From: Marispirochaeta sp.
GTDB taxonomy: Bacteria; Spirochaetota; Spirochaetia; JC444; Marispirochaetaceae
NCBI RefSeq assembly: GCF_963668165.1
Contig: NZ_OY764212.1
Location: forward strand, 806,001-870,000
Direction of reading: 5' to 3'
DNA: 64,000 bases
Shown: in pieces, positions 1-8,906 of the stretch
How the letters are laid out: every line of letters starts with the position of its first letter
Position numbering within the stretch: position 1 is the first letter of the stretch
Made by a program: the position numbers and the translations under genes
Notes under the pieces: model-generated
Told to the model about the DNA's origin: nothing
Databases searched by the model: none
The model's input: only the letters and a program-made list of their open reading frames with translations

Positions 1-97
1 CAGCACTTTCCTGCTTACCCTCGGCCATTGCGAATCCGGCGATGAAAAATAGTAATAACAAAACTGTAAACAGCATTTTTCCTGTTTTTAACACCAT
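1..97 (-). CDS. Exported solute-binding protein, N-terminal part only
   Basis: Only the first 32 codons lie in the window. They encode a Sec signal peptide (MVLKTGK, then a long Leu/Phe core, then AGFAMA) followed by EGKQES. That mature start resembles TctC of this window (AEGAKES) and other spirochaetal binding proteins. A strong ribosome site, AAGGAG, lies at 104-109 on the minus strand before ATG at 97. The substrate and transporter class cannot be read from this fragment. The family assignment is an inference from the signal-peptide style alone. Confidence 0.6.
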   Translation of the reverse strand, partial: MVLKTGKMLFTVLLLLFFIAGFAMAEGKQESA

Positions 98-641
98 TAA
101 TTACTCCTTACGTGGTGATTTTTTTGCGACAAGAATACGGTATTTATTCTTAGTAGTCTAAACATATTACATTCTTGAATAACTATCAAGTGGAATCCAT
201 ACTTTTGCAGATCTTCTTATTCTTTCCCTGACAATAAACCCCATTTTTCCGGCGCTGTCTTAACCGATAGTTAAACAGAACCAGAATAATTCATCTGAGT
301 ATTTTAATATTATATAATTCTATGTTTCGAAATGACTTACTAAGTCTTCACAACAAATGCTTAGTACTATTTTAGTGCTTTACAGCAAAATATTGATTAG
401 TTATGCTGACGGGATTCATTCAGAATTATTTATATTGTGCATGATCCTGTTCCTTATTTTTTTGTATTATTCTCTGGACTTTCACATCATTTATGTGGTA
501 GGCTAAGCTTTATCGACGCGAGAATACGGTAATTTCATGCTGTTCCGTTGCCAGTTTTACCTGGTTCAAGCGGTACGGAAGAAAAAGTCATTCGAATTTT
601 TCTTTTTACATTGATTAATAATCACACTGTAATCGGACAGA
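98..641. other. AT-rich divergent intergenic region
   Basis: About 540 bases separate the leftward binding-protein gene from the rightward SDR gene. I see no coding potential. A possible leftward promoter is TTCAAG, 18 bases, TACTAA (about 151-180, minus strand). Its spacer contains TGTAATATG, one to two changes from the TGTANTACA operator found before the transketolase and TRAP genes. Nothing else was recognised. Confidence 0.4.
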
Positions 642-669
642 TTCGACACCTATGCAATTAAAGTATAAA
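642..669 (+). promoter_or_regulatory. Sigma70 promoter of the SDR-ALDH unit
   Basis: TTCGAC at 642-647, a 16-base spacer and TATAAA at 664-669. The expected start of transcription is near 676, just before the ribosome site AAGGAG (681-686) and ATG 692. Confidence 0.55.
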
Positions 670-691
670 AACATCTACTTAAGGAGATTTT

Positions 692-1528
692 ATGAGTGAA
701 CGATTTCTTAAAGGACGGGTAGCCCTTGTAACCGGCGGTGCATCCGGCATGGGACGCGCAATGGCACTGGCTTTTGCAAAAGCCGGAGCTAATGTATCAA
801 TCGGGTCCCTTTTATCCAACCGCAAAGAGACAAAGGCAGACGGTGAGCTGGTTAACATGCCCGGGTCCGAAGAGATGGACCGAACTGCTAAAGAGATTGA
901 GGCTTTCGGCGTAAAAGCCCTTGCTGTCGAGCTTGATGTTACCTCAACCGAATCCTGTGAGAACTTTTATTCCGAGACGGTTAAGGCCTTCGGTAAAGTG
1001 GACATTCTTGCCAACGCCGCAGGTATAACCGCGGAACACGGCGTTGTTGACCACCCTGAAGGACTTTGGCTCAAGGTTATGGATGTCAACGCAAACGGCC
1101 CCTTCCGCATGAGCAAGTTGTGTCTTTCCGGCATGATTGAGCGCAAATGGGGCCGCATTATCACAATTTCCTCGACAGCAGGAAACGTCGGCGCCCCCAT
1201 GTCGCCCGCCTATTGTGCTTCCAAAGCTGCTGTCCTGGGTATGACCCGCGCCATGGCTCTGGAAGGTGCTGAGTACGGGGTAACCGCAAACGCTATCTGC
1301 CCCGGTTGGGTTGAGACCGACTTTGGCCGCGACTGGATATCCGACATTGCAGAAAAACAGATGAACATGAAGGGCGAAGAGCTGATTGCGCAGGAAGCGA
1401 GCAGTAATCCCCAGAAAAGGTTAATCAAACCGGAAGAAATCGGGGCGACCGCTCTCTTTTTAACAGGTGACGGTGCTTACGGGATCAATGGCCAGGATAT
1501 TACAGTTTCAGGAGGATCCCTATGGTAA
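692..1528 (+). CDS. SDR-family oxidoreductase
   Basis: A classical short-chain dehydrogenase of 278 residues, expected to be a cytoplasmic NAD(P)-dependent oxidoreductase of an alcohol/ketone pair. The Rossmann motif TGGASGMG lies near residues 14-21 and NAAG near 108-111. The catalytic set is Ser160/161, Tyr174 and Lys178 (YCASK). ICPGWVETD, the usual post-catalytic segment, follows. An insertion around residues 40-62 (SNRKETKADGELVNMP) is longer than in most members. AAGGAGA precedes ATG 692 by 5 bases. The next gene is an aldehyde dehydrogenase 60 bases on, with no promoter between them, so the pair probably performs consecutive oxidations of one substrate. The substrate is unknown. Confidence 0.9.
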   Translation: MSERFLKGRVALVTGGASGMGRAMALAFAKAGANVSIGSLLSNRKETKADGELVNMPGSEEMDRTAKEIEAFGVKALAVELDVTSTESCENFYSETVKAFGKVDILANAAGITAEHGVVDHPEGLWLKVMDVNANGPFRMSKLCLSGMIERKWGRIITISSTAGNVGAPMSPAYCASKAAVLGMTRAMALEGAEYGVTANAICPGWVETDFGRDWISDIAEKQMNMKGEELIAQEASSNPQKRLIKPEEIGATALFLTGDGAYGINGQDITVSGGSLW

Positions 1529-1588
1529 AAGAAGCGCAGAGTATTTCTCACATCTTTTTATATCCCGATGACTATGGAGGAAATGTGT

Positions 1589-3085
1589 ATGGCGAACGAG
1601 CTTAAGTATACCGGCAAAACAAAAATGTATATAAACGGAGAATGGATTGATTCCATTTCCGGCAAAACAAGAGAGATTGTGTATCCCTGTACGGGAGAAG
1701 TAATTACAAAAGTAACAGAAGGCAGTGCTGACGACGTAAAAATCGCGGTTAATGCTGCCCGCTCTGCATTTGATTCAGGAGAATGGCCCTCCACACCTGC
1801 TGCTGAACGGGGCCGTCTCATTGAGAAACTGGCTGATAAAGTAGAAGAAAACCGCGAAGAGCTCGCCCGTCTCGAGAGCCTCGATACAGGAAAAACCGTG
1901 GAAGAGAGCCGCTGGGACATGGACGACATTGCCGGAATATTCCGTTACTTCGGTCAATTGGCAGACAAAGAGGGGGGTGAAATCATCAACTCACCAAACC
2001 CCAATACTTCCAGCCTGGTAGTACGGGAACCAGTAGGTGTAGCAGCACAGATTTCTCCCTGGAATTATCCCCTGCTGCAGGCTTCGTGGAAGATCGCACC
2101 GGCTTTGGCCGCAGGCTGTACCATAGTAGTGAAACCCAGCGAGATAACCCCGTTCACTACCATCAGGATAACAGAGCTGGCCGAGGAGATCGGATTTCCG
2201 AAAGGTGTAATTAACCTGGTACTCGGTGCAGGGAATACCGCCGGCGCAGAAATGACAACGAATCCCGGGGTGGACCTTGTTTCGTTTACCGGCGGAATTG
2301 TTACAGGAAAGAAAATCCTTAAAGCCGCCGCCGATACCGTCAAGAAGGTGGCCCTGGAGCTGGGCGGCAAAAACCCTAACATCATCTTTGCCGACGCGGA
2401 TCTGGACACAGCCGTCGACTTTGCTTTGAACGGCGTCTTTTTTCATGCAGGACAGATATGTTCAGCAGGTTCGCGGATTCTGGTGGAAGAACCAATTCGA
2501 GAAAAATTTACAGCCGAGCTTAAAAGGCGAATTGAAAATATAAAGATTGGAGATGCCTTCGGTTCCGGGACCCAAATGGGACCATTGATCTCCGAAGAAC
2601 ACAGAGAGAAAGTCAAAGGTTATATTGAATTAGCCAAGCAGGAAGGCGCCTCCATTATCTGCGGAGGGAAAGAACCAGAAAACCCGCCTCATGCAGGCGG
2701 CTACTACTACCTGCCGACCCTGATTACAGGTGTAACCAATAACATGCGCCTGGCAAAAGAGGAGATTTTCGGACCAGTCGTTACAATTGAATCCTTCTCT
2801 ACCGAAGAAGAAGCCCTTACCTGGGCAAATGATACAATCTACGGTCTCTCCGCTGGAGTCTGGACAAAAGACCAGAGCCGTGCAGAACGTGTGGCTTCCC
2901 GCTTGCGGGCCGGTACTGTCTGGATAAATGACTTTAACGTCTATTTTGTGCAGGCCCCCTGGGGCGGCTACAAACAGTCGGGCATCGGCCGGGAACTCGG
3001 TAAGGCAGGTTTGGAAGAGTATACGGAAATCAAGCATATATATCAGAATTACGCCAACGAACCGGTAAACTGGTTCGGAACCTGA
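1589..3085 (+). CDS. Aldehyde dehydrogenase (betaine-aldehyde dehydrogenase-like)
   Basis: NAD(P)-dependent aldehyde dehydrogenase of 498 residues that oxidises an aldehyde to its acid. The catalytic general base is Glu257 in ELGGKNP and the nucleophile is Cys291 in GQICSAGSR. PWNYPLLQASWK and FTGGIVTGKK are the usual cofactor-binding segments. I chose ATG 1589 over an in-frame ATG at 1568: GGAGG at 1576-1580 sits 8 bases before 1589 and would lie inside the longer reading. The protein resembles betaine/gamma-aminobutyraldehyde dehydrogenases, but the sequence does not fix the substrate. It is cotranscribed with the SDR gene and ends at a strong terminator (3108-3138). Confidence 0.92.
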   Translation: MANELKYTGKTKMYINGEWIDSISGKTREIVYPCTGEVITKVTEGSADDVKIAVNAARSAFDSGEWPSTPAAERGRLIEKLADKVEENREELARLESLDTGKTVEESRWDMDDIAGIFRYFGQLADKEGGEIINSPNPNTSSLVVREPVGVAAQISPWNYPLLQASWKIAPALAAGCTIVVKPSEITPFTTIRITELAEEIGFPKGVINLVLGAGNTAGAEMTTNPGVDLVSFTGGIVTGKKILKAAADTVKKVALELGGKNPNIIFADADLDTAVDFALNGVFFHAGQICSAGSRILVEEPIREKFTAELKRRIENIKIGDAFGSGTQMGPLISEEHREKVKGYIELAKQEGASIICGGKEPENPPHAGGYYYLPTLITGVTNNMRLAKEEIFGPVVTIESFSTEEEALTWANDTIYGLSAGVWTKDQSRAERVASRLRAGTVWINDFNVYFVQAPWGGYKQSGIGRELGKAGLEEYTEIKHIYQNYANEPVNWFGT

Positions 3086-3107
3086 TAATACCCTGCCCTT
3101 ATATCTG

Positions 3108-3138
3108 GCTGTCCGGTATCCACCGGACAGCTTTTTTT
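3108..3138 (+). terminator. Rho-independent terminator after ALDH
   Basis: Perfect 10-bp stem GCTGTCCGGT/ACCGGACAGC (3108-3117 with 3122-3131), a 4-base loop and seven T residues. It closes the SDR-ALDH unit. Confidence 0.93.
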
Positions 3139-3157
3139 AATTTTTCCGTTCAGGGAG

Positions 3158-3186
3158 CTGACAAGTCAGCCGTCGGCCGATAAGAT
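3158..3186 (+). promoter_or_regulatory. Sigma70 promoter before fabF-like gene
   Basis: CTGACA at 3158-3163, a 17-base spacer and TAAGAT at 3181-3186. It starts a new unit directly after the terminator at 3108-3138. Confidence 0.55.
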
Positions 3187-3204
3187 GTGCTTTGAGGATT
3201 TTAG

Positions 3205-4446
3205 ATGAAAAAAGCAGACGATATTGTTGTTACCGGAATCGGAACTATAAGCTCCATCGGAAACGATAAAGAGACATTCTGGGAAAACCTGATTGCCGGA
3301 GTTTCCGGCGCGGACACTATCCGGGCATTTGATCCAACAGGCTTCGGCAGTACCATTGCCTGTGAAGTCAAGGATTTCAATCCCCAGGAACTGATGGATA
3401 AACGCCGGGCAAAGCGGATGGCCAGGTTCAGCCAGCTTGCGGTTTGCTCCGCCTTGGCGGCCTGGGTTGACGCGGGACTGGATATTAACAGCGAAAATCC
3501 TGCACGTATCGGTTCGCTGGTCAGTAGCGGTGCCGGTGATTATGAGAATATCGAGATCCAGCACCGTACCCTGCTGGAGAAGGGACCGCTGAAAGGACAC
3601 CCCCTTGTGGTCCCGAAGATAATACCCAATATGGCCGCAGGAAATGTCGCGATTGAACTCGGCATCCACGGACCCAACTTCGGTGTAGTTTCGGCCTGCG
3701 CCACCGGCGCCCACACTCTGGCCCTTGCGGCCCAGCTCTTACGGCTGGGACAGGCAGAGATAATGGTAGCAGGCGGAGCAGAATCAACGATTAGTCCATT
3801 GGCCGTAGACGCCTACGCCTGCATGAAAGTCCTCTCCACCAGAAACAACGCCCCCCGGCAGGCAAGCCGCCCCTTTGATGCCGGACGGGACGGTTTTGTT
3901 ATCGGCGAAGGGGCGGCAGTACTGGTACTGGAACGAAGAGACCGGGCCCAAAACCGCGGTGCCCGGATATATGCAACACTGGCAGGCGCAGGAATGACTG
4001 CGGATGCCCAATCCATCGCCGCTCCCGATGTAAAAGGTCGCTGGGCAGCGGAAGCCATGCGTATTGCCATGAAGGATGCCGGACTGAACGCCGCCGACGT
4101 AGGGTATATAAACGCCCACGGAACCTCTACCCGGGCAAACGACTCTACCGAAACCCGAGCCATCAAGGATGCACTTGGTTCGTATGCCACAACAACACCT
4201 GTCAGTTCAATCAAATCCATGATAGGCCATACCCTTGGTGCCGCAGGGGCAATTGAGGCTGCCGCGACTGTATTATCTCTTTACCACGGGATTCTTCCGC
4301 CCACTATTAATCAGGAAAATCCGGACCCTGAGTGCGACCTGGATTACATTCCCAATGAGGCTCGTTCCGTAAGGATCCGGGCCGCCCTCTCGAACTCCTT
4401 TGGCTTCGGAGGACAAAACGGGGTACTCGCATTCCTGGCAGAGTGA
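3205..4446 (+). CDS. fabF: Beta-ketoacyl-ACP synthase II-type condensing enzyme
   Basis: FabF-type ketosynthase of 413 residues. It condenses an acyl thioester with malonyl-ACP, releasing CO2. The Cys-His-His triad is intact: Cys165 in VSACATGAHT, His305 in NAHGTSTRAND and His342 in SMIGHTLGAAGA, with Lys337 nearby. The length is normal for FabF. It is not in a housekeeping fab cluster (no acpP, fabD or fabG beside it). It sits among catabolic genes next to a nitronate monooxygenase-like flavoprotein, so it may serve a specialised acyl product or be a second FabF. GAGGAT (3194-3199) precedes ATG 3205. Confidence 0.88.
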   Translation: MKKADDIVVTGIGTISSIGNDKETFWENLIAGVSGADTIRAFDPTGFGSTIACEVKDFNPQELMDKRRAKRMARFSQLAVCSALAAWVDAGLDINSENPARIGSLVSSGAGDYENIEIQHRTLLEKGPLKGHPLVVPKIIPNMAAGNVAIELGIHGPNFGVVSACATGAHTLALAAQLLRLGQAEIMVAGGAESTISPLAVDAYACMKVLSTRNNAPRQASRPFDAGRDGFVIGEGAAVLVLERRDRAQNRGARIYATLAGAGMTADAQSIAAPDVKGRWAAEAMRIAMKDAGLNAADVGYINAHGTSTRANDSTETRAIKDALGSYATTTPVSSIKSMIGHTLGAAGAIEAAATVLSLYHGILPPTINQENPDPECDLDYIPNEARSVRIRAALSNSFGFGGQNGVLAFLAE

Positions 4447-4541
4447 TAATGATAATTGCATCTATACGCCTTTATTAATCTTTTAATCCCTGCCATAATA
4501 AGCATAATTCGGTCGCTGGCCGAATCATATTGGAGGCCTAT

Positions 4542-5885
4542 ATGCAAAACATGTGTTTTGATACTGCTTTTTCATCATTAAAAAAACTTGTTGCAGATCT
4601 TTCCGGGTCCTTACCGGTAAAAGGAATCTACCAGAAGCTCAATCAGATGTCGCTGCCGCGTTTTGACTGGCCGTCCTTTAGAATCGGGAACCTGAATGCC
4701 CGAATCCCTGTAGTACAGGGGGGCATGGGTGTCGGGATTTCCCTGTCGGGCCTTGCATCTGCCGCAGCAAACGCCGGAGGTATAGGTATAATAGCCGCCA
4801 ATGCCATAGGCATGCTTGAACCTGACTATTTCAAGGACGGACGGGCAGCCAACATCCGTGTCCTGCGAAGAGAGATCCGTACCGCCAGAGAAAAGAGCAA
4901 CGGCATTATCGGCGTGAATATAATGGTGGCAGTTAATGATTTTCATGAACTTCTGGATGTCGCCATTGAAGAAAAGGTTGACCTGGTATTCATGGGGGCC
5001 GGCCTGCCCATTAAAAACATCCCCGTGGAACGAATGCGGGAAGCCGGAGTAAAGGCGGTACCTGTTATCAGCTCTGCCCGGGCAGCGGAGATGATTTTTA
5101 AAATGTGGAAAAAAATCTATAACGATGTTCCTGATGCCCTGGTCTTTGAAGGACCCAAAGCAGGAGGCCATCTGGGATTCAGCGAAGAACAGATTGACGA
5201 TCCCGCCTTTCAACTGGAATCCATCGTGCCGCAGGTAGTTGAGGCAGTCCGGCCCTATGAAGCGGAGTTTCAGCGTAACATACCGGTTATAGCCGGAGGA
5301 GGCATCTTTACCGGAGAAGACATATACAAGGCACTGGAACTTGGAGCCTCTGCAGTGCAGATGGGTACCCGTTTTGTCGCGACGAATGAGTGTGATGCAG
5401 ACGCAGCTTTTAAGGAGGCTTACGTACAGTGCAGCACTGAGGATATCGGCCTGATTCAGAGTCCTGTGGGTATGCCCGGACGAGCCATACGCAATAAGTT
5501 TATCACTGACTCCGAAGAGGGTAAGCGGCCTCCATTCCGCTGTGCCTGGCAGTGTCTTGCAAGCTGTAAAGCAGAAAAAGCAAAGTACTGTATATCCATC
5601 GCCCTCAACAATGCCCGCCGGGGAAAGTTGAGCCAGGGATTTGTTTTTGCAGGCTCCAACGCCTACCGCGTTGAGAAAATTATGTCAGTAGTTTCACTGG
5701 TCGGTGAACTTGCTGAAGGCTTCAGACAGACAGCTCGAAATAAGGCCGCCAGCAGGATAGAGATCATCATTGCCGAGATCCAGGAACTTCGCAACCAGTA
5801 TGACGGCATGCGGGTTCATATTCAGGATTTTCAGACTGCAGTAATTGAGCGTTTGAGTAAAACCCTGCCTTTGCTTCACGCCTGA
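4542..5885 (+). CDS. Nitronate monooxygenase / FabK-like FMN oxidoreductase
   Basis: TIM-barrel FMN protein of the NPD/nitronate monooxygenase and FabK superfamily, 447 residues. Family segments are VQGGMGVGISLSGLA, FEGPKAGGHLG and IPVIAGGGIFTG with GASAVQMGTRF (phosphate/FMN binding). A cysteine-rich stretch, CAWQCLASCKAEKAKYC, precedes FAGSNAYRVEKI, as in the long clostridial/spirochaetal subgroup annotated as NAD(P)H-dependent flavin oxidoreductase. A helical C-terminal extension of about 50 residues follows. ATG 4542 is chosen over TTG 4530 because GGAGG (4532-4536) is the ribosome site for 4542. Pairing with a FabF suggests an enoyl-reductase-like role, but nitronate oxidation is equally possible. 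Confidence 0.8.
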   Translation: MQNMCFDTAFSSLKKLVADLSGSLPVKGIYQKLNQMSLPRFDWPSFRIGNLNARIPVVQGGMGVGISLSGLASAAANAGGIGIIAANAIGMLEPDYFKDGRAANIRVLRREIRTAREKSNGIIGVNIMVAVNDFHELLDVAIEEKVDLVFMGAGLPIKNIPVERMREAGVKAVPVISSARAAEMIFKMWKKIYNDVPDALVFEGPKAGGHLGFSEEQIDDPAFQLESIVPQVVEAVRPYEAEFQRNIPVIAGGGIFTGEDIYKALELGASAVQMGTRFVATNECDADAAFKEAYVQCSTEDIGLIQSPVGMPGRAIRNKFITDSEEGKRPPFRCAWQCLASCKAEKAKYCISIALNNARRGKLSQGFVFAGSNAYRVEKIMSVVSLVGELAEGFRQTARNKAASRIEIIIAEIQELRNQYDGMRVHIQDFQTAVIERLSKTLPLLHA

Positions 5886-5932
5886 ATACCTGTGCAGACG
5901 TCAGCAGTTTTTCACACTGCAGAAATGACTGA

Positions 5933-5961
5933 TTGACAGCACTTGTATTATGTAATATAAG
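5933..5961 (+). promoter_or_regulatory. Strong sigma70 promoter of gntR, with operator-like spacer
   Basis: TTGACA (5933-5938), exactly 17 bases, TATAAG (5956-5961). The spacer contains TGTATTATG and ATGTAATAT, which resemble the TGTANTACA sites at 6807 and 8907, so autoregulation is plausible. Only 7 bases separate the -10 box from the ATG. Confidence 0.8.
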
Positions 5962-5968
5962 AAATTTC

Positions 5969-6703
5969 ATGACCAGACTGGGAAAGATTGAAACATCTCA
6001 AATAAAAATTCAAGTGTATGAAAAATGTAAATCAATGATCGTCAGCGGCGCATGGGCACCGGGAGACCGTCTTCCTTCAGAAAGCCAGCTCTGCGCACAG
6101 TTAGGGGTCAGCCGCGTTTCCGTGCGTGCGGCACTTCAGTCTCTTGAAGCCCAGGGATTTATTGAAATACGACGGGGAGAAGGAAGCTACGTAAAGCACT
6201 TCAACCTCTCGGATCAGCTAGAACTGCTGCTTCCCATTTTCGCGCTGGGGAAGAAAGATATTCTGGATGTACTCAAGTTCCGCTTAATAACAGAACCAAG
6301 CTTCATGCCCTATGTTATTGATAATGCCAGCCAGGATGATATCGATGCCCTGGAGCTTATCCTGAAAAAGATGAAAACCAACACCAGCAACATGAGAAAA
6401 CACGCCCAGCTGGATGAGCAGTTTCACTTTAAACTCACGGAAATTGTGAATAACAGCGTGGTTTATAAAGTCTACCGTATCCTTTTTGAAATTTTCAACT
6501 CAACCTGGAACGAGGTGTGCAGCATCCTTGGTCCAGACGCAGGGATCCATTATCATGCCCGGCTGCTCGAAGCCATAAAGAATCGGGACAAACAGAACGC
6601 AACAGATATCATGCGTGAACATGTCCAGTGGACCTTCGACCAGATAAAAGAGTTCTACGATAATCAGGAAATTGCTGAGATCCAGCCAGTAGCAATTGAT
6701 TGA
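5969..6703 (+). CDS. GntR-family regulator, FadR (FCD) subfamily
   Basis: DNA-binding regulator of 244 residues. The winged helix spans about residues 10-70 (GDRLPSESQLCAQLGVSRVSVRAALQSLE, GSYV wing). A helical FCD effector domain follows, with the expected acidic/His metal-binding residues (E/D and H in LDEQFHFKLTE and YHARLLEAI). The longer reading from TTG 5933 is rejected because that TTG is the -35 box. ATG 5969 has no Shine-Dalgarno sequence and starts where transcription should start, so the mRNA is probably leaderless. Its position between two catabolic units, both carrying TGTANTACA palindromes, makes it their likely repressor with a pathway acid as effector. Confidence 0.88.
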   Translation: MTRLGKIETSQIKIQVYEKCKSMIVSGAWAPGDRLPSESQLCAQLGVSRVSVRAALQSLEAQGFIEIRRGEGSYVKHFNLSDQLELLLPIFALGKKDILDVLKFRLITEPSFMPYVIDNASQDDIDALELILKKMKTNTSNMRKHAQLDEQFHFKLTEIVNNSVVYKVYRILFEIFNSTWNEVCSILGPDAGIHYHARLLEAIKNRDKQNATDIMREHVQWTFDQIKEFYDNQEIAEIQPVAID

Positions 6704-6740
6704 AGCAAACCGAGACCGTTCTAACCATCAATCTGAAACC

Positions 6741-6768
6741 TTGACAAAATATCTATATGCTGTATGAT
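6741..6768 (+). promoter_or_regulatory. Promoter of split transketolase operon
   Basis: TTGACA (6741-6746), a 16-base spacer and TATGAT (6763-6768). Transcription should start near 6775, giving a 65-base leader that contains the operator at 6807. Confidence 0.75.
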
Positions 6769-6806
6769 GATGACTGACTTGATTGGATTTCTTTGTTCAA
6801 TTATGT

Positions 6807-6815
6807 TGTAATACA
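6807..6815 (+). promoter_or_regulatory. GntR-type operator TGTA-A-TACA
   Basis: Perfect 9-bp palindrome TGTAATACA, followed by TGTTACATG, which extends an imperfect repeat. It shares TGTAATACATG (in inverse) with the palindrome at 8907-8919. It lies in the leader of the transketolase operon, downstream of the promoter and upstream of AGGAGG (6828-6833). Confidence 0.6.
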
Positions 6816-6839
6816 TGTTACATGCTAGGAGGATAGGCC

Positions 6840-7679
6840 ATGTCAACTCAGGACGACCTGATAAAAAGCCTGAAACAAAAAGCTGTTGAAATGCGTCTTG
6901 ACCTGCTTAAAATGCTCGAACCGGGTAAAGTAGGTCATCTAGGCGGAAGCAGCTCCGCGACGGATATTGTCGCAACCTTGTATTTTCACAAAATGAATTA
7001 TTCCCTGAAGAATGCAAATGATCCTGACAGAGATTTTTTCCTGATGAGTAAAGGCCATGCTGTTCCTGCTCAGTACGCAGCTCTGGCAGAAGCCGGATTC
7101 TTTTCCAAGGATGAGTTCCCCAAGATGAAGACCCTTGGCGGCATGCTCCAGGGACACCCGGACATGAAGACCCCGGGTATGGAAGCCGTAACCGGCTCTC
7201 TTGGTCAGGGAGTCTCCATTGGTGCAGGCATTGCATACGGCAAAAAACGCATGAATAAAGGCCAGAACAAGGTTTACGTAATGTGCGGTGACGGAGAAAT
7301 GGCCGAAGGCCAGCTTTGGGAAGCTGCAGCTTTTGCCGCCACCTATGAGCTCTCCAACCTGACCATGATCCTTGACCAGAATGGACTTCAGGCCTGTGGA
7401 AGCTGCGTGGATATCATGAATATCCCCAATCTTCCGGACAAATGGGCAGCCTTCGGCTGGGAAGTAATTGAAATTGACGGTCATGACTTTGTTCAGATCA
7501 TAGAGGCTTTGGACAAGGATACCGGGTCCAAGCCCAAGGCGATTATCGCCCACACCGTCAAAGGTAAGGGTTTCCCCTTTGCTGAGAATGTTGTCGGTTT
7601 CCATAACGGAGCAATGACTAAAGAGCAGCACGAAGAAGGAATGAAGGCTCTATTGGCAGTTAAGGAGGGTTTGAAATAA
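6840..7679 (+). CDS. Transketolase, N-terminal (TPP/pyrophosphate) subunit
   Basis: First half of a two-gene transketolase, 279 residues. It carries the thiamine-diphosphate and Mg site: GHLGGSSSATDI near residue 30, SKGHAVPAQYA, and GDGEMAEGQLWEAA with N in DQNG (the GDG-N motif). Together with the next gene it moves two-carbon ketol units between sugar phosphates or a related ketose. An excellent ribosome site, AGGAGG, precedes ATG 6840. Its stop overlaps the ATG of the C-terminal subunit by one base (TAATG), giving coupled 1:1 translation. Split transketolases are common in Firmicutes and spirochaetes. Association with a TRAP transporter and a private GntR suggests a dedicated catabolic role. 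Confidence 0.93.
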   Translation: MSTQDDLIKSLKQKAVEMRLDLLKMLEPGKVGHLGGSSSATDIVATLYFHKMNYSLKNANDPDRDFFLMSKGHAVPAQYAALAEAGFFSKDEFPKMKTLGGMLQGHPDMKTPGMEAVTGSLGQGVSIGAGIAYGKKRMNKGQNKVYVMCGDGEMAEGQLWEAAAFAATYELSNLTMILDQNGLQACGSCVDIMNIPNLPDKWAAFGWEVIEIDGHDFVQIIEALDKDTGSKPKAIIAHTVKGKGFPFAENVVGFHNGAMTKEQHEEGMKALLAVKEGLK

Positions 7680-8605
7680 TGGCAGAGATGGCAAGTTTAC
7701 GACAAGCGTACGGTAAAGCCCTTGTACGTATCGGAAGCAAAAATAAAGATATTGTAGCCCTTGATGCAGATCTCGGAAAATCGACCTTTTCCCGGGCCAT
7801 AGAGGAATTAGGTGAAGAGCGCTTTATTGAAGTTGGAATAGCGGAACAGAACATGGCCGCAGTCTCCGCAGGCTTGGCAATTGCCGGCAAGATTCCTTTT
7901 TTCAGCTCCTTTGCAGTGTTTTCCACAGGCAGAGCCTATGATCAGATCAGAAGCTCCATTTGCATCCCCGGCTTTAACGTTAATATCTGCGGATCCAGCG
8001 CAGGACTCAGCGACTACGGCGACGGAAAAACCCACCAGGCCCTGGATGATATTGCAATTATGCAGGTATTGCCGAACATGACAGTCCTTGTTCCCGCGGA
8101 CGCCAACCAGGTTGACGGTATGGTAGAAGCAATGGCAAACCATCAGGGTCCCTGCTATATTCGCATTCCCCGGAATGAGCTGCCCGTCATTACCGAGAAG
8201 ACTCCCTACACCATTGGTCAGGTGGATACCTTCAGAACCGGAAAAGATATAACCATCTTCTCTATGAGCGGAATGGTTCATAACTCTCTGGATGCAGCAG
8301 AACAGCTTGCAAAAGACGGAATCGACGCCGAAGTTGTCAGCCTTGGAACGGTTAAACCTTTCCCCACAGAAAAGGTCCGGGAAATTGCATCCAAAACCGG
8401 GAAAGTACTGATCGTTGAAGAACACAACATTATTGGCGGTCTCGGTTCGGCAGTTAAATCCGCCCTTGCCGGTATAACCCTCAAGATTGACCACATGGGA
8501 CTGCAGGACACATTCGGCCAGTCGGCGGAAAGCTATGAGCTTCTTCTTGAGCATTACGGTCTTACCGCAAAGGATATCGCGGAACGAGCAAAGAAACTTG
8601 CATAA
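7679..8605 (+). CDS. Transketolase, C-terminal (pyrimidine-binding) subunit
   Basis: Second half of the split transketolase, 308 residues. GIAEQNMAAVSAGLA contains the glutamate that activates thiamine diphosphate. The pyrimidine-binding domain (about residues 1-165) is followed by the transketolase C-terminal domain (VDTFRTGKDITIFSMSG onward, GKVLIVEEHNIIGGLGSAV). It is translationally coupled to the N-terminal subunit. A strong terminator follows at 8622, so the unit is bicistronic. Confidence 0.93.
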   Translation: MAEMASLRQAYGKALVRIGSKNKDIVALDADLGKSTFSRAIEELGEERFIEVGIAEQNMAAVSAGLAIAGKIPFFSSFAVFSTGRAYDQIRSSICIPGFNVNICGSSAGLSDYGDGKTHQALDDIAIMQVLPNMTVLVPADANQVDGMVEAMANHQGPCYIRIPRNELPVITEKTPYTIGQVDTFRTGKDITIFSMSGMVHNSLDAAEQLAKDGIDAEVVSLGTVKPFPTEKVREIASKTGKVLIVEEHNIIGGLGSAVKSALAGITLKIDHMGLQDTFGQSAESYELLLEHYGLTAKDIAERAKKLA

Positions 8606-8621
8606 CAAGCTTACAGTATAT

Positions 8622-8651
8622 ACAGCCCCCGTCAGCCGGGGGCTGTTTTTT
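8622..8651 (+). terminator. Rho-independent terminator after transketolase
   Basis: Nine-bp stem ACAGCCCCC/GGGGGCTGT (8622-8630 with 8638-8646), a 7-base loop and a run of six T. Confidence 0.94.
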
Positions 8652-8866
8652 CTTTCAACAAGGCATAAAAACGGCCCATATCCTGTCCTGTGCTGACTCA
8701 ATGTATGCTGATCAGGAATAACTCTTCCCGCAACAGGTTTAAAAACGTTCACACCCCTCACAGAATCTGCTGCTTCTTCGCTTCGGTTATGCTTGTATTT
8801 TTACCTTCAACACATCGTACACAACGGTATGGGTAAACAACCTTATATTTATTTTTCTTAAAATAC

Positions 8867-8895
8867 TTGCAAAACAACAATTTCACTGCAATAAT
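8867..8895 (+). promoter_or_regulatory. Promoter of the TRAP operon
   Basis: TTGCAA (8867-8872), 17 bases, AATAAT (8890-8895). The region 8652-8866 upstream shows nothing recognisable. Confidence 0.5.
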
Positions 8896-8906
8896 GCTAT
8901 TAGTAG

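Noticed and set aside
538-553. GG-N10-GC sigma54-like sequence on the minus strand upstream of the gene at 97
   Set aside because: The -12 half (CAGCA) is poor and the site is more than 400 bases from the gene, so it may be chance.
5933-5968. TTG start giving a 256-residue GntR protein
   Set aside because: The TTG is the first base triplet of a perfect -35 box, so it lies outside the transcript.
6840-8605. Sulfo-transketolase (sulfoquinovose) pathway
   Set aside because: A split transketolase alone does not show it. The isomerases and sulfo-sugar enzymes of that pathway are missing from the window.
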